This document shows positions 15,830 through 26,624 of a stretch of 64,000 nucleotides of DNA, piece by piece. Position 1 is the stretch's first letter. Each line of letters opens with the position of its first letter. The DNA is taken from contig NZ_SZPZ01000002.1 in assembly GCF_005233875.1 (NCBI RefSeq), positions 186,001 to 250,000 of the forward strand, read 5' to 3'. The position numbers were made by a program, and so were the translations under genes. The stretch comes from Kribbella jiaozuonensis (GTDB lineage: Bacteria > Actinomycetota > Actinomycetes > Propionibacteriales > Kribbellaceae). Under the pieces are notes generated by a model. The model was not told the DNA's origin, did not search any database, and saw nothing but the letters and a program-made list of their open reading frames with translations.

Positions 15830-17019
15830 ACGGCGGTTCCGGGCTCCGGATTGAGCAGGCGACCCAAGGTCAGTGCGACACGCAATGTGAAAGCGTCGCG
15901 GGGATCGAGCGGGTTGTACGCCGTGATGTCCGCCACACGCTTCAACCGGTACCGGACGGTATTGGCGTGGATGAACATCGTCCGGGCCGTCGCCTCGATC
16001 GATCCGCCGGAGTCCAGGTACGCCGAAACCGTGTCGAGCAGCACGCCATCGCCGATCGTGAGCGGGCCGTAGACCTCGTTGGCGAGCTGGCGGCGGGCGT
16101 GGCCGTCTCCGGAGAGTGACCGTTCGGGGAGCAGTTCGTCGGCCTGGACCGGTCGGGGCGCGTTGGGCCAGGCGGCCGCGGCGCGAAGGCCGGCGACGGC
16201 GGCGCGGGCCGAGGTGACGGCCGACATCAGGTCCTTCACGACCGGGCCGACGACGATCGGGCCGGGTCCAAACCATTGAGCCAGTTTTTGTACGATCTCC
16301 ACAGGTTTGCTCGTACCCCCGAGTACTACGACCAGGCGGTCGCCCTGGATCGCGCACAGGGCGTCGGCGCCTGCCTCACGGGCGGCCTGGCGGACCATGT
16401 CGGCCACGTTCGAGGTGGTCTCGGTGTCCGCGGCCCGTCCGACCACCACGGCGACCTCGGCCGATCCCGTCGTACCGGCGGCTCCGGTCCAGCCGAGGGC
16501 GGAGGCGCGGGACCGGACCGATTCGTCGGCCTCGCCGCGGATCACGGAGTCGACGAGGAGGGCTTCGAGCCGGGCGTCCCAGGCACCGCGCATCTCGGCC
16601 GCCTGCGCGTAGACCGTGGCAGCGGCGAAGGCTACCTCACGGGCGTAGCGCTGGATGGCTTCGTGGACGATCGGTACGTCGTCGGGCGGGAGCAGCGTGC
16701 CGATCGTCGTCTCGATGGTCTCGATCGTCGTCCGGACCAGGTCGACCGTTTGATGCAGCGAGATGACCCGGGTGAACTCGCGCGGCGCCGACCCGAAGAT
16801 CCGGGTCGGCATCGAGGAGTGCGCGTCCGGGTCGCGGAACCATTCGACGAACGCCGAGATCCCGGACTGCGCGACCAGCCCGATCCAGGACCGGTCCTGC
16901 GCCGAGAGCTTCGCGAACCAGGGCAGCTTCTCCTCCATCGCCGCCATCGCAGCGGTGGCGAGCGCCCCGGTCGCGCCCTGCAACCGCTCCGCCCGCGCCA
17001 GATGCGCACCCTTAGCCAC
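15823..17019 (-). CDS. fasR: PucR/CdaR-type regulator of the fatty-acid operon
   Basis: The 398-residue protein ends in the PucR-type helix-turn-helix (SIEATARTMFIHANTVRYRLKRV, then DPRDAFTLRVALTLGRLL), preceded by a GGDEF-like middle domain and an N-terminal RsbT-type region. The same gene precedes fabD in Streptomyces, where FasR activates the fab operon; the role here is inferred from that synteny. The start is uncertain. GTG 17019 has GGGAGG 14 bases upstream, which is far. ATG 17058 is in frame but leaves only 9 bases to the divergent PHP gene. Confidence 0.85.
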   Translation of the reverse strand: MAKGAHLARAERLQGATGALATAAMAAMEEKLPWFAKLSAQDRSWIGLVAQSGISAFVEWFRDPDAHSSMPTRIFGSAPREFTRVISLHQTVDLVRTTIETIETTIGTLLPPDDVPIVHEAIQRYAREVAFAAATVYAQAAEMRGAWDARLEALLVDSVIRGEADESVRSRASALGWTGAAGTTGSAEVAVVVGRAADTETTSNVADMVRQAAREAGADALCAIQGDRLVVVLGGTSKPVEIVQKLAQWFGPGPIVVGPVVKDLMSAVTSARAAVAGLRAAAAWPNAPRPVQADELLPERSLSGDGHARRQLANEVYGPLTIGDGVLLDTVSAYLDSGGSIEATARTMFIHANTVRYRLKRVADITAYNPLDPRDAFTLRVALTLGRLLNPEPGTAVL

Positions 17020-17067
17020 GGACCGACCATAGACCTCCCTGTCGGCCCCCGCTGCCATGATGGAGAC

Positions 17068-18111
17068 ATGACGGACAAGGCAGGCGTCGAGGACGCGATC
17101 GCGGCACTGCGCGCCATCGGGTATTACCTCGAGCGGGACCGGCAGCCGACGCACCGGGTGAAGGCGTACCGGCGGGCCGCCGACACCATCGCCGCGCTAC
17201 CGGCCGCCGAGGTGCGCGCCCGCCGCCGTGCCGGGACGCTGACCGAGATCGCCGGTATCGGCCCGAAGACCGAGGCCGTCATCGTCGAGGCGATGGACGG
17301 CGCGACCCCGTCGTACCTGGTCAAGCTGGAGGAGGCGGCCGGCGAGCTGACCACCGCGGGCAAGCAGATGCGCGCGGACCTCAAGGCCGACCTGCATCTG
17401 CACTCGGAGTGGTCCGACGGCGGCAGCCCGATCGAGGAGATGGCGCGTACGGCGCATCGTCTCGGCCACTCGTACGTCGCGCTGACCGACCACTCGCCCC
17501 GGCTCACCGTCGCGAACGGGCTGTCCCGCGAACGCCGGCTCCAGCAGCTCGAGGTCGTTGCCGAGCTCAACAAGAAGCTGGCCGACGAGTTGGACGGCTT
17601 CCAGATCCTGAACGGGATCGAGGTCGACATCAACGAGGACGGCACGCTCGACTGCGACACCGAGATCCTGGCCCGGCTGGACGTGGTCGTCGCCAGCGTG
17701 CACTCGAAGCTGCGGATGGCGTCCGAGCCGATGACCGAGCGGATGGTCCGCGCGATCGCGAACCCGCACGTCGACATCCTCGGTCACTGCACCGGCCGGC
17801 TGATCACCGGCGGCCGCGGTACGCGTCCCGAGTCGGAGTTCGACCCCGAGGTGGTGTTCGAGGCCTGCCGTCAGTTCGGTACGGCGGTCGAGATCAACTC
17901 CCGGCCCGAACGCCTCGACCCGCCCAAACGCCTGCTGTCGATGGCGGTCGAGATGGACTGCATGTTCTCGATCGACACCGATGCGCACGCACCCGGTCAG
18001 CTCGACTGGCAGGTCTACGGCTGTGAACGCGCCGAGGACTGCGGTGTCACACCTGACCGCGTCATCAACACCTGGGACCAGCAGCAACTCCTGGAATGGA
18101 CGGCATCATGA
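17068..18111 (+). CDS. PHP-domain metal-dependent phosphoesterase with HhH N-terminus
   Basis: Residues 1-100 are a helix-hairpin-helix region like that of PolX (IAGIGPKTEAVI). Residues about 110-347 are a PHP phosphoesterase domain with its metal ligands: DLHLHSEWSDG, VALTDHSPR, GIEVDI, VVASVHSKL, ILGHCTGR, EINSRP and SIDTDAHAP. It is therefore the PolX-type C-terminal half without the polymerase palm. Histidinol-phosphatase-like or nuclease activity is possible. ATG 17068 has a close GGAG. Its stop overlaps the pirin start as ATGA. Confidence 0.85.
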   Translation: MTDKAGVEDAIAALRAIGYYLERDRQPTHRVKAYRRAADTIAALPAAEVRARRRAGTLTEIAGIGPKTEAVIVEAMDGATPSYLVKLEEAAGELTTAGKQMRADLKADLHLHSEWSDGGSPIEEMARTAHRLGHSYVALTDHSPRLTVANGLSRERRLQQLEVVAELNKKLADELDGFQILNGIEVDINEDGTLDCDTEILARLDVVVASVHSKLRMASEPMTERMVRAIANPHVDILGHCTGRLITGGRGTRPESEFDPEVVFEACRQFGTAVEINSRPERLDPPKRLLSMAVEMDCMFSIDTDAHAPGQLDWQVYGCERAEDCGVTPDRVINTWDQQQLLEWTAS

Positions 18112-19115
18112 GCGATCTCGAGAAGGATCCGGCCGAAACCATCGGCACCGGTGACTGCGAAGGGCCCGCACTGGAGCTGCTCGAGGCGCGGGAGGTCGTG
18201 CTCGGCAGGACGACGAAGGTGCGGCGCCTGCTGCCCAACAAGAACCGTCGCATGGTCGGCGCGTGGTGCTTCGTGGACCACTACGGGCCGGATGACCTGA
18301 CGCAACGCGTCGACTCGTACGACGTACCGGGGGAGCGCGGCATGCAGGTGCCGCCGCATCCGCACACGAGTCTGCAGACGGTCAGCTGGTTGTTCGAGGG
18401 CGAGATCGAGCACCGCGACAGCGTCGGCTCGCACGCGTTCGTCCGGCCGGGCGAGCTCAATATCATGACCGCCGGCAACGGCATCGCCCACTCCGAGATC
18501 TCGACCCCGACCGCCCCGCCGATGCTGCACGGCGCGCAACTGTGGGTCGCGCTTCCCGACTCGGTGCGTACGACGACGCCGCCGGCCTTCAACGCGTACG
18601 CCGACCTCCCGGAGCTCGAACTCGACGGCGCCCGCGCGACCGTCATGATCGGCACGGTCGCCGGTGTCACTTCACCAGCGCCCGCCTACACCCCGCTCGT
18701 CGGCGCCGACATCACCGTCGAGCCCGGTCGCACGCTGGCGCTCCCGCTCACCCCGTCCAACGAGTACGCCGTACTCGTCGTCGACGGCTCGCTCTCCGTC
18801 GGAGACCTGCACCCCGGCTTCGGCGAGATGGTCTACCTCGGCGCGAACCGCGAGTCGATAAATCTAGTTGCCTCCGACAACGGTGTCCGTTTCCTCCTGC
18901 TCGGCGGCGAACCGTTCGAGGAGCAGCTGGTGATGTGGTGGAACTTCATTGGCCGCTCCCACGAAGAGATCGTCGCCGCCCGCGAGTCCTGGCAGGCTGC
19001 CATCGCCGCGCGCGGCAACGACCGCTTCCCGATGGTCCCCGGCTACGACGGCGACCCGCTCCCCGCCCCGCCGCTGCCTGCTATCGCACTGAAGCCACGA
19101 CCGCGGTCGCGCTGA
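18108..19115 (+). CDS. Pirin-family protein
   Basis: The 335-residue bicupin matches pirin: VRRLLPNKNRRMVGAWCFVDHYGP, the metal-binding PPHPH pair, FEGEIEHRDSVG and the second ligand set GNGIAHSE. Pirins bind a single Fe; some are quercetinases and others act as redox sensors. All four expected N-terminal metal ligands appear present. ATG 18108 is coupled to the PHP gene. The 3' end overlaps the convergent membrane protein gene by 35 bases. Confidence 0.9.
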   Translation: MSDLEKDPAETIGTGDCEGPALELLEAREVVLGRTTKVRRLLPNKNRRMVGAWCFVDHYGPDDLTQRVDSYDVPGERGMQVPPHPHTSLQTVSWLFEGEIEHRDSVGSHAFVRPGELNIMTAGNGIAHSEISTPTAPPMLHGAQLWVALPDSVRTTTPPAFNAYADLPELELDGARATVMIGTVAGVTSPAPAYTPLVGADITVEPGRTLALPLTPSNEYAVLVVDGSLSVGDLHPGFGEMVYLGANRESINLVASDNGVRFLLLGGEPFEEQLVMWWNFIGRSHEEIVAARESWQAAIAARGNDRFPMVPGYDGDPLPAPPLPAIALKPRPRSR

Positions 19116-19614
19116 CCCGGCGCCGGTAGTACGCCCAGGTCAGGACCAGCAGCGCCGGACCCCACAGGTAGAGCGGCAGGTAGCAGGTAAGCATCAGCGC
19201 CTTCCACGCCGTGCTGGAGAACGGGATGAAGTGGTCCGTCCACACATCGCGGAAGCCGTAGGTCCAGATCGCGATCAGGGACAGGGCGCCCAGGGTCGCG
19301 GGGATGATCGCGGCGTACGGCGCGACCCGCCGGCCGCCGATGAACGGGATCCAGCCGGGGGCGACCTCGCCCCAGCGCTGCACCAGGCCGAGAGCCGTGA
19401 GCGCGACCAGCTCGGAGAAGATCGTCAGGCTGACGACGTACACCTTGCCGCCGAGACCCTCGAGGTAGGTCGGGTTGCCGTTGGCGTCGATCATGCCCAT
19501 CGACGAGCCGAAGACCAGGCCGAGTCGCCACAGGCCGGACGGCAGGGTCAGCAACGGGACGATGTGCGCAAGGCGGTAGGCCCAGCGGGGGACAGGGCGT
19601 TCAGTCGTGTTCAC
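19081..19614 (-). CDS. Multi-pass membrane protein of unknown function
   Basis: The 177-residue protein has about four or five hydrophobic segments (IVPLLTLPSGLWRLGLVFG, VYVVSLTIFSELVALTALGLV, VAPYAAIIPATLGALSLIAIW, LMLTCYLPLYLWGPALLVLTW). I do not recognise the family with confidence. GTG 19614 is the likely start, though no clear ribosome site precedes it. It lies downstream of the LuxR regulator gene in the same direction, separated by a hairpin. Confidence 0.65.
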   Translation of the reverse strand: MNTTERPVPRWAYRLAHIVPLLTLPSGLWRLGLVFGSSMGMIDANGNPTYLEGLGGKVYVVSLTIFSELVALTALGLVQRWGEVAPGWIPFIGGRRVAPYAAIIPATLGALSLIAIWTYGFRDVWTDHFIPFSSTAWKALMLTCYLPLYLWGPALLVLTWAYYRRRVSATAVVASVR

Positions 19615-19658
19615 CGTTCGAGCATCCGGCGAACCAGCCCGGCGCCACCTCACCCGCT

Positions 19659-19678
19659 GGAGGGAACGCGCTCCCTCC
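19659..19678 (-). terminator. Hairpin after the LuxR regulator gene
   Basis: GGAGGGA and TCCCTCC form a 7-bp stem with a 6-base loop, 11 bases past the LuxR-gene stop. This is a modest terminator candidate. Confidence 0.5.
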
Positions 19679-19688
19679 GGAGGACCTT

Positions 19689-21323
19689 TCAGAGCAGGTC
19701 GTGGTCGCGGGCGTACGCCACGGCCGCCGTCCGTGAAGGTACGTCGAGCTTCGCGAAGATGTTGGTGAGATGCCGCGCCACCGTCTTGTCGCTCAGCACC
19801 AGCAGCCCGGCGATCTCGGCATTGCTGTTGCCCACCGCAACCAATCGCAGCACGTCCAGCTCCCGGCCGGTGAGTCCGCTTGTACTGCGGCCGATCAGCT
19901 TCTCCGCCTCCTGACGCGCTGCGACGGTCCCGAGCTCGGCGAACGTCCGGCACGCTGCGGTCAGCTCGGCAGTCGCCGAGTCGTCGTCCCCGAGCAGCCG
20001 GACCGCCCGCCCGACCAGCACCTTCGCACGCGCGGCCTCGTACGGCGCCCGCAGCTCACTCCACAACTGTGCCGCCGTCCGAGCCTGCGGCAGCGCCCGG
20101 TCAGAATCCTCGGCCGCCAATGCCACGAGAGCCGAGCAGTACGCCGCCGACGCCCGCAGCCCCGCACACCCGAACTCCTCGGCGATAGTCGACAACTGAC
20201 GCGCCGCCTCCTCGGCCTCGGCCGGCTCATCGCCCGCGATCAGTACCTCGACCGCCCCGGCCAGCAACCGCGATCGATGCACCGGATCACCCGTCTCCGC
20301 AAGCAACCGCCGTACGGCGGCAACCGCGCCCGACACCCGCCCACGCGCCACCATCAGCAGCGCACGCCCCGGCTGCGCCTCGTACCCGTAGCTGGCGGCC
20401 TGGTCGTACGACGACTCCGCGAGAGCGTAATCACCACGGATCCGCAGTACGTCGCCGCGCTCGCTCATCGCCAGCCCTGCCGCCACGTCGTACCCCAACG
20501 CCGCGTACCGCTGGCAGGCGTCCTCGAACTCCTCCAACGCCTCCGGGTACGCCGCATGCAACCGCAGGATCTGCCCTCGATGGACGGCGCACTGGCCGGT
20601 GAACGGCACCAGATCCGGCTGCGAGTCGCACCAGCGGGTGAGTGCCGTCGTCCACGCCGAGGCGCGCCCGAAGTCGAGCACCTCCTGGCACGCGTCGATC
20701 ATGGCGCAGTAGACGGTGCCGGCGAAGACCGGTGAGAGCTCGCCGGCCGCGACGCCGACCATCGCCTCGTCCAGGGTGGCAAGGCCTTCCGGCACGTGAC
20801 CGGCGTACATCATCATCCGGCCCTTGCACACCAGCCCTTGCGCGAGCAGATCAGGATCACCGTGCCGGCGCGCGACGCTGACGATCTCGTCGCCTACGGC
20901 CACTGCGCCGTCCAAGTCGCCGCGATCCACGCAGCGGAAGAAGTCGTGGATCAGCAGGTACCCCCGCTCGACCACATCGTCGGGCTGGTCGGCCAGCAAC
21001 CGTTCGGCCCGCGCGGCCCACCCGCTGCCGACCGCCCCCTCGCCGCGGCCGTTGTGCACGCGGGCGAGCCAGAACGCGAACCGCACTGCGCCCGGCACCT
21101 CGCCGTTGTCGATCCGCAACCGGTATCCGCGCTGCAGAGCGCGGATGCAGTCGTCGATATCGCCGAGCAGGAACGCGGACATCGCCAGCGTCATCAGATC
21201 GTCCGCGCCGAGACCGGCCGACGACGGTTCGCCGTCGGCCGCGGTCAGCCGGTCATACGCAGCGGCCCAGTCGCGTCGCTCGAACGCGATCCGGGCTCGC
21301 TGCAGATCGTCGACAATCCCCAT
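19689..21323 (-). CDS. LuxR-type regulator with long helical-repeat N-terminus
   Basis: The 544-residue protein has a TPR-like alpha-helical region (residues about 10-470, with no nucleotide-binding motifs). A C-terminal LuxR helix-turn-helix follows ([23 protein letters not shown], then [21 protein letters not shown]). It resembles the C-terminal half of LAL regulators, lacking their ATPase. ATG 21323 has GGGGGA upstream; ATG 21347 is an alternative. It lies 35 bases downstream of a flavin monooxygenase gene and is probably co-transcribed with it. Confidence 0.85.
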   Translation of the reverse strand: MGIVDDLQRARIAFERRDWAAAYDRLTAADGEPSSAGLGADDLMTLAMSAFLLGDIDDCIRALQRGYRLRIDNGEVPGAVRFAFWLARVHNGRGEGAVGSGWAARAERLLADQPDDVVERGYLLIHDFFRCVDRGDLDGAVAVGDEIVSVARRHGDPDLLAQGLVCKGRMMMYAGHVPEGLATLDEAMVGVAAGELSPVFAGTVYCAMIDACQEVLDFGRASAWTTALTRWCDSQPDLVPFTGQCAVHRGQILRLHAAYPEALEEFEDACQRYAALGYDVAAGLAMSERGDVLRIRGDYALAESSYDQAASYGYEAQPGRALLMVARGRVSGAVAAVRRLLAETGDPVHRSRLLAGAVEVLIAGDEPAEAEEAARQLSTIAEEFGCAGLRASAAYCSALVALAAEDSDRALPQARTAAQLWSELRAPYEAARAKVLVGRAVRLLGDDDSATAELTAACRTFAELGTVAARQEAEKLIGRSTSGLTGRELDVLRLVAVGNSNAEIAGLLVLSDKTVARHLTNIFAKLDVPSRTAAVAYARDHDLL

Positions 21324-21358
21324 CAGCTGTCCCCCACTGGCGAGCATGCCCTGTCGGC

Positions 21359-22444
21359 TCAGGCGACGGCAAGACTCCGCTCGGTGCGGACCCGCGCCGC
21401 GATCCGCTTGGCGACGTACGCCGCGTCCCGGCCGACCCCCGGTAGCACCATCGAACTGAAGGAGTACTGGAACGACAGCCCGCAGAAGAACAGCCCGGGT
21501 GCGTTCTCGGCCACCCCGCGGTACTCGCGCGGCCAGCCGTCGGCGCCGACGAGCGGCATCTTGATCCAGTCGAACACCTGGCGGAACCCGGTCGCCCAGA
21601 CCACGTTCGCGACGTCCAGCACCCGGCCGTCGGCCAGCATCGGCAGACCGTCCTGCGTTCCAGTCACCCGAGCCGGCACCCGCTCGACCCCGCGCTCGAG
21701 CAGATCTGCCCGCTTGACCCGGATCATCGGCCCGCCGTGGTGCCGGATGTGGCCCATCTCCTTCCGGCCCATCGGCGTCCGGCGGGTGAGCACATGCCGC
21801 CACGCGAACAGCATGAGCGGCCAGAAGAAGGCCTGGTTCGGCTTGCCCGGTGTGAACGGCACTTGTCCGGGATCGCGACCGCACAGGATCGTCTGGTGTG
21901 TCTGCGCGACCTCGTACGCGATGTCGGTACCGGAGTGCGAGCCGCCGACGACGAGAACCGCGCCGTCCTTGAGCTGCTCCGGCCGCTGGTACTCCGACGA
22001 ATGCAGTTGCCGGATCGCCGGGTCGAGGTCGACCGCGAAGTCCGGGAGGTACGGCGTACGCCCGAAGGTGCCGGTGGCGACGACCACGTTGTCGGCGGTG
22101 AGCTGCTCGCGGCCGATCGTGACGATCCACTGGTCGTCGAGCCGCTCGAGCTTGTCGACCCGGGTGTTCGGCCGGATCGGCAGGTCGAAGCGCTCGGCGT
22201 ACGACGCGAGGTAGTCGGCGACCTCGTCCTTGCCCGGGTAGTGCCACGGCTCGGCCGGGAACGGGAAGCCGGGCAGTCCGTCGTACTTCGCCGGCGAGTA
22301 GAGCTTGAGGCTGTCCCAGTGCGACCGCCACTGGTCTCCTACGCGGGCGTTGCCGTCGAGGATCGTGAACGGCTCACCGAGCCGCTGTAGGTGGTAACCG
22401 GTGGCGAGCCCGGCCTGTCCTGCGCCGATGATGATCGTGTTCAT
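21359..22444 (-). CDS. Flavin-dependent monooxygenase-type oxidoreductase
   Basis: The 361-residue protein has an N-terminal FAD Rossmann motif ([16 protein letters not shown]) and a second NADPH motif ([12 protein letters not shown]). It also has the ATG motif VVVATGTF and a late VVWATGFR typical of the CzcO/TrkA-like flavin monooxygenase branch. It may oxidise a soft nucleophile or act in detoxification. It forms a likely operon with the LuxR regulator downstream. No substrate can be assigned. Confidence 0.87.
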   Translation of the reverse strand: MNTIIIGAGQAGLATGYHLQRLGEPFTILDGNARVGDQWRSHWDSLKLYSPAKYDGLPGFPFPAEPWHYPGKDEVADYLASYAERFDLPIRPNTRVDKLERLDDQWIVTIGREQLTADNVVVATGTFGRTPYLPDFAVDLDPAIRQLHSSEYQRPEQLKDGAVLVVGGSHSGTDIAYEVAQTHQTILCGRDPGQVPFTPGKPNQAFFWPLMLFAWRHVLTRRTPMGRKEMGHIRHHGGPMIRVKRADLLERGVERVPARVTGTQDGLPMLADGRVLDVANVVWATGFRQVFDWIKMPLVGADGWPREYRGVAENAPGLFFCGLSFQYSFSSMVLPGVGRDAAYVAKRIAARVRTERSLAVA

Positions 22445-22512
22445 GCCTCGACGCTAGGAATTCCGGGGCACCTGCCGCGTCGGACGGAATGCGCAACTTG
22501 CTCGGGTGCCGA

Positions 22513-23046
22513 CTACGAGGTTTGTCGTAGGTCGATCCAGTAGCGGCGGGTCAGGCCGAGCCAGGTGTCGCGGACGTCCTCGAGGACGCCGCCGTTGCGC
22601 TCGATCGTCCGCGCCGACGCCACGTTGTCGTCGTCGCAGCTGACCATCACCCGGTCCAGGCCGCGGGCACGGGCCTTGCCGAGCACCTGACCCAGGGCCC
22701 AGGACGCCAGACCACGGCGACGCGCCGACGGGCGAACGCCGTACCCGATGTGGCCGCCGCCCTCGAGCAGCTTCTCGTTGAGCGTGTGCCGGAGCGTGAT
22801 CGCACCCAGATAGGTGCCGTCCTCAACGATCCACCAGTACGACGCGTGCACCCGGTCGGCCGGGATCTGCAGGTTGTCGTCGCTCTGCTCGCGGAGACGC
22901 TCGATCCAGTCGGCGAAACCCTCGGCGGTGCTGAGATCCGTGGCCTCCCACAGGCCGGCGCCGTCCTGGTGCTCGTCGCCCCACTCGCGGGACGACTCCA
23001 GGAAGGAGTCGCGCAGCTCGGCGGTCGGTTCGATCAGCTCAGGCAT
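22513..23046 (-). CDS. GNAT-family N-acetyltransferase
   Basis: The 177-residue protein has the GNAT fold: GAITLRHTLNEKL, the acetyl-CoA pyrophosphate loop VRPSARRRGLASWAL (Q/RxxGxA type) and the SARTIERNGGVLE strand and helix. The acceptor is unknown. It is transcribed in the same direction as aceE, behind that gene's terminator. Confidence 0.88.
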   Translation of the reverse strand: MPELIEPTAELRDSFLESSREWGDEHQDGAGLWEATDLSTAEGFADWIERLREQSDDNLQIPADRVHASYWWIVEDGTYLGAITLRHTLNEKLLEGGGHIGYGVRPSARRRGLASWALGQVLGKARARGLDRVMVSCDDDNVASARTIERNGGVLEDVRDTWLGLTRRYWIDLRQTS

Positions 23047-23096
23047 GGTCAGAAGGGTATGGCCGGTCCGCCGGGCATTCCCACCGAATATGCAAG

Positions 23097-23131
23097 CGGG
23101 CCGCTCACCCCGGTGTGGGATGAGCGGCCCG
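23097..23131 (-). terminator. Terminator of aceE
   Basis: CGGGCCGCTCA and its exact complement form an 11-bp stem with a 13-base loop, 14 bases after the aceE stop. No T tract follows. Confidence 0.8.
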
Positions 23132-23144
23132 TGATGCTTCGGCG

Positions 23145-25913
23145 TCAGGCGCCGGCGCCCTCTTGCTTCACGCCGGCGACCGCGGTCGGGTCGTCGATGC
23201 GGAACTTGCGGGCAGCCTCGGCGGCGACCTCCGGCTTGACGTCACCGCGCTTGGCCAGGATCTCCAGCGTCGCGACGACGATCGACTCCGCGTCGACCTG
23301 GAAGTGCCGACGGGCCGCGGCCCGGGTGTCGGCCAGACCGAAGCCGTCGGTCCCGAGCGAGGTGTAGTCGTTCGGCACCCAGCGGGAGATCTGGTCCTGC
23401 ACCGCGCGCATGAAGTCGCTGACGGCAACGACCGGGCCCTTGGTGTCCTTCAGCTGCTCAGTCACGAACGGCACCTGCTCCGGCTCCTCCGGGTGCAGCA
23501 GGTTGTGCTGCTCGGCGGCGACCGCGTCGCGGCGCAGTTCGTTCCACGAGGTCACGGACCAGATGTCCGCGGCAACGGAGTACTCCTCGGCGAGGATCTG
23601 CTGGGCCTTCTGCACCCACGGCAGCGCGACACCGGACCCGAGCAGCTGCACCCGGGGTACGTCGTCGCCCTCGGCGGTCTGGTACTCGTTGAAGCGGTAC
23701 ATGCCCTTGAGCAGCCCGTTGACGTCGAGGCCTTCCGGCTCGACCGGCTGGGCCACCGGCTCGTTGTAGACCGTGAGGTAATAGAAGACGTCCTCGCCGA
23801 CCGGCTTGTCCGCGTCCAGGCCGTAGCCGTACATCCGGCGCAGGCCGTCCTTCACGATGTACGCGATCTCGTACGCGAAGGCCGGGTCGTAGTGCACGAC
23901 GGCCGGGTTGGTCGAGGCGAGCAGCGGCGAGTGTCCGTCCGCGTGCTGCAGACCTTCACCGGTCAGCGTCGTCCGGCCGGCGGTGGCGCCGATCAGGAAG
24001 CCGCGGCCGAGCTGGTCGCCGAACGCCCACATGAAGTCGCCGGTGCGCTGGAACCCGAACATCGAGTAGAAGATGTAGAACGGGATCATCGGCTCGCCGT
24101 GGGTGGCGTACGCCGTACCCGCCGCGATCACCGAGCCCATCGCGCCGGCCTCGCTGATGCCCTCGTGCAGCAGCTGGCCCGCCGAGGACTCCTTCCACGA
24201 CAGCAGCAGGTTGCGGTCGACGGCCTCGTAGTTCTGCCCGTGCGGCGAGTAGATCTTCGCCGTCGGGAACATCGAGTCCATACCGAACGTGCGGTACTCG
24301 TCCGGGGCGATCGGGACGATCCGGTGCCCGATCTCCGGGTCCTTCATCAGATCCCGGAACAGCCGGACCAGCGCCATCGTGGTGGCGATCGGCGCGTGGC
24401 TGCCCTTGGACAGCGGCTTGTACACGTCGTCGCCCGGAAGCTTCAGCGTCTTCGGTGCGACCTTGCGCTGCGGCAGCGAACCGCCGAGCTGCTTGCGGCG
24501 GTCCATCATGTACTGGTACTCCGGCGAGTCGGTGCCGGGGTGGAAGTACGGCGGGTTGTACGCGTCCTCGAGGTCCTTGTCCTCGATCGGCAGGTAGAGC
24601 CGGTCGCGGAACGCCTTCAGGTCGTCCGAGGTCAGCTTCTTCATCTGGTGGGTCGCGTTGCGGCCCTCCAGCGCCTCGATCGTCCAGCCCTTGATCGTCT
24701 GGGCCAGGATCACGGTCGGCTGGCCGACGTGCTCGGTCGCGCTCTTGAACGCGGCGTACACCTTGCGGTAGTCGTGACCGCCGCGGGGCAGCTTGCGCAG
24801 GTCCTCGTCGGACAGGTTGCTGACCATCTGCTGCAGCCGCTGGTCGCCGCCGAAGAAGTTGTTCCGGATGTACTCACCGGACTCGACGGAGTACGTCTGG
24901 AACTGGCCGTCGGGCGTGGTGTTCATCTTGTTCACCAGCGCGCCGTCGTGGTCCTGGGCCAGCAGGTTGTCCCACTCGCGGCCCCAGATCACCTTGATCA
25001 CGTTCCAGCCGGCGCCGCGGAAGAAGGCCTCCAGCTCCTGGATGACCTTGCCGTTGCCGCGGACCGGTCCGTCCAGCTGCTGCAGGTTGCAGTTGATCAC
25101 GAAGGTGAGGTTGTCGAGCTCCTCGCGCGCGGCCAGGCCGATCGCGCCGAGCGACTCCGGCTCACCCATCTCGCCGTCACCGAGGAACGCCCAGACGTGC
25201 TGCTGGCTGGTGTCCTTGATGCCGCGGTTGTGCAGGTACCGGTTGAAGCGCGCCTGGTAGATCGAGTTCAGCGCGGCCAGTCCCATCGAGACGGTCGGGA
25301 ACTCCCAGAAGTCCGGCATCAGCCGGGGGTGCGGGTACGACGACAGGCCCTGGTGCGGGCCGCGGGAGACCTCCTGGCGGAACCCGTCCAGGTCGTCCGC
25401 GGACAACCGGCCCTCGAGGAAGGCGCGCGCGTACATACCGGGGGAGGCGTGACCCTGGATGAAGATCTGGTCGCCGCCGCCGGGGTGCTCCTTACCGCGG
25501 AAGAAGTGGTTGAAGCCGACCTCGTACAGGCTGGCAGCGGACTGGTAGGTGGCGATGTGGCCGCCGACCTCCAGGCCCTTGCGGTTGGCCTTGCTCACCA
25601 TCACCGCGGCGTTCCACCGGATGAAAGCCCGGATCCGGCGCTCGATGTGCTCGTCGCCGGGGAACCAGGGCTCCCGCTCGGGCGGGATCGAGTTGATGTA
25701 GTCGGTGCTCCGCAGTGCGGGCACGCCGACCTGTCGCTCCCGGGCTCGCTCGATCAGTTTGAGCATCAGGTAGCGCGCTCGCGCCTTGCCCCGTTCGTCC
25801 AGGACGGCGTCGAGCGATTCGACCCATTCACGCGTCTCGTCGGGGTCGATGTCGGGGAGCTGGGTGGGCATCCCCTCGGTGATGATGGCTGGTGGTTCGT
25901 GTCCGGAAGCCAC
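23145..25913 (-). CDS. aceE: Pyruvate dehydrogenase E1, homodimeric
   Basis: The 922-residue enzyme decarboxylates pyruvate with thiamine diphosphate and passes the acetyl group to E2 lipoyl domains. The ThDP motif is [10 protein letters not shown] with the distal NCNLQQLDG. The N-terminal [20 protein letters not shown], the middle [12 protein letters not shown] and the pyrimidine-domain region are all typical. GTG 25913 is chosen because it has AGGA just upstream and gives the actinobacterial start MASG; an in-frame GTG lies at 25946. It is monocistronic, with a strong terminator. E2 and E3 are not in the window. Confidence 0.96.
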   Translation of the reverse strand: MASGHEPPAIITEGMPTQLPDIDPDETREWVESLDAVLDERGKARARYLMLKLIERARERQVGVPALRSTDYINSIPPEREPWFPGDEHIERRIRAFIRWNAAVMVSKANRKGLEVGGHIATYQSAASLYEVGFNHFFRGKEHPGGGDQIFIQGHASPGMYARAFLEGRLSADDLDGFRQEVSRGPHQGLSSYPHPRLMPDFWEFPTVSMGLAALNSIYQARFNRYLHNRGIKDTSQQHVWAFLGDGEMGEPESLGAIGLAAREELDNLTFVINCNLQQLDGPVRGNGKVIQELEAFFRGAGWNVIKVIWGREWDNLLAQDHDGALVNKMNTTPDGQFQTYSVESGEYIRNNFFGGDQRLQQMVSNLSDEDLRKLPRGGHDYRKVYAAFKSATEHVGQPTVILAQTIKGWTIEALEGRNATHQMKKLTSDDLKAFRDRLYLPIEDKDLEDAYNPPYFHPGTDSPEYQYMMDRRKQLGGSLPQRKVAPKTLKLPGDDVYKPLSKGSHAPIATTMALVRLFRDLMKDPEIGHRIVPIAPDEYRTFGMDSMFPTAKIYSPHGQNYEAVDRNLLLSWKESSAGQLLHEGISEAGAMGSVIAAGTAYATHGEPMIPFYIFYSMFGFQRTGDFMWAFGDQLGRGFLIGATAGRTTLTGEGLQHADGHSPLLASTNPAVVHYDPAFAYEIAYIVKDGLRRMYGYGLDADKPVGEDVFYYLTVYNEPVAQPVEPEGLDVNGLLKGMYRFNEYQTAEGDDVPRVQLLGSGVALPWVQKAQQILAEEYSVAADIWSVTSWNELRRDAVAAEQHNLLHPEEPEQVPFVTEQLKDTKGPVVAVSDFMRAVQDQISRWVPNDYTSLGTDGFGLADTRAAARRHFQVDAESIVVATLEILAKRGDVKPEVAAEAARKFRIDDPTAVAGVKQEGAGA

Positions 25914-26180
25914 GGTGTCCTGCCGTTCTCTCTGGTTGCTCTTCACCGCAATCCTGTCACCTGTTCGGAATGCGTTCTACTTCGCCTTCCCTTCCGGCCC
26001 GATTCCGGCTGGCCGGACCTGATCCCAGCGGACACGCCCGGTACCCGCCACGCGGATACCGGACACGTCACGGATCCCTGGTGCATACTTGCGCGACGCG
26101 GTACGTCACGATGGACTATCGCTAGCTGAGTGGTAACTGACACCTACCCCCGGGCAAGCGGGGACCACGGAGGAGGACAC

Positions 26181-26624
26181 GTGAGCGCGACCGCGGACCA
26201 CGCGGACGGCAAGGGCGGAGTGCCGAACATGGCCTCCCGGCTCGGCCTGGAGGCCGGCTGGGTCGTCCAGGAGATCGGGTACGACGATGACTGCGACGAC
26301 GAGTTCCGCGATGCGATCCGGGAGATCACCGGCGAGGCCTTCGTCGACGAGGACACCGACGAGGTCGTCGACGTCGTCCTGCTCTGGTTCCGCGAGGACG
26401 ACGGTGACCTGGTCGACGCCTTCTTCGACATCCTGACCGACCTGAAGGCCGGCGGGGTCGTCTGGCTGCTGACGCCGAAGGTCGGTCGCGACGGGTACGT
26501 CGAGACCAGCGACATCACCGAGGCCGCCCCGGTGGCGGGCCTGGCCACGACCAGCACGCTGAGCGTCACCGACGACTGGTCCGCGACCAAACTGGTGGTT
26601 CCGAAGTCCGGCCGCCGCGGGTGA
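26181..26624 (+). CDS. DUF3052 family protein
   Basis: The 147-residue acidic protein matches the actinobacterial DUF3052 family (LGLEAGWVVQEIGYDDDCD, LVDAFFDILTDLKAGGVVWLLTP, then DDWSATKLV). The function is unknown; it is often found next to aceE and AhpE-like peroxiredoxins, as here. GTG 26181 follows GGAGGAGG. The stop overlaps the next start as GTGA, so the two are translated together. It is divergent from aceE. Confidence 0.88.
   Translation: MSATADHADGKGGVPNMASRLGLEAGWVVQEIGYDDDCDDEFRDAIREITGEAFVDEDTDEVVDVVLLWFREDDGDLVDAFFDILTDLKAGGVVWLLTPKVGRDGYVETSDITEAAPVAGLATTSTLSVTDDWSATKLVVPKSGRRG

Noticed and set aside
23163..26129. A 988-codon open frame antisense to aceE
   Set aside because: It has the low-complexity Arg/Val/Leu/Asp composition of a shadow frame, while aceE on the other strand is certain.
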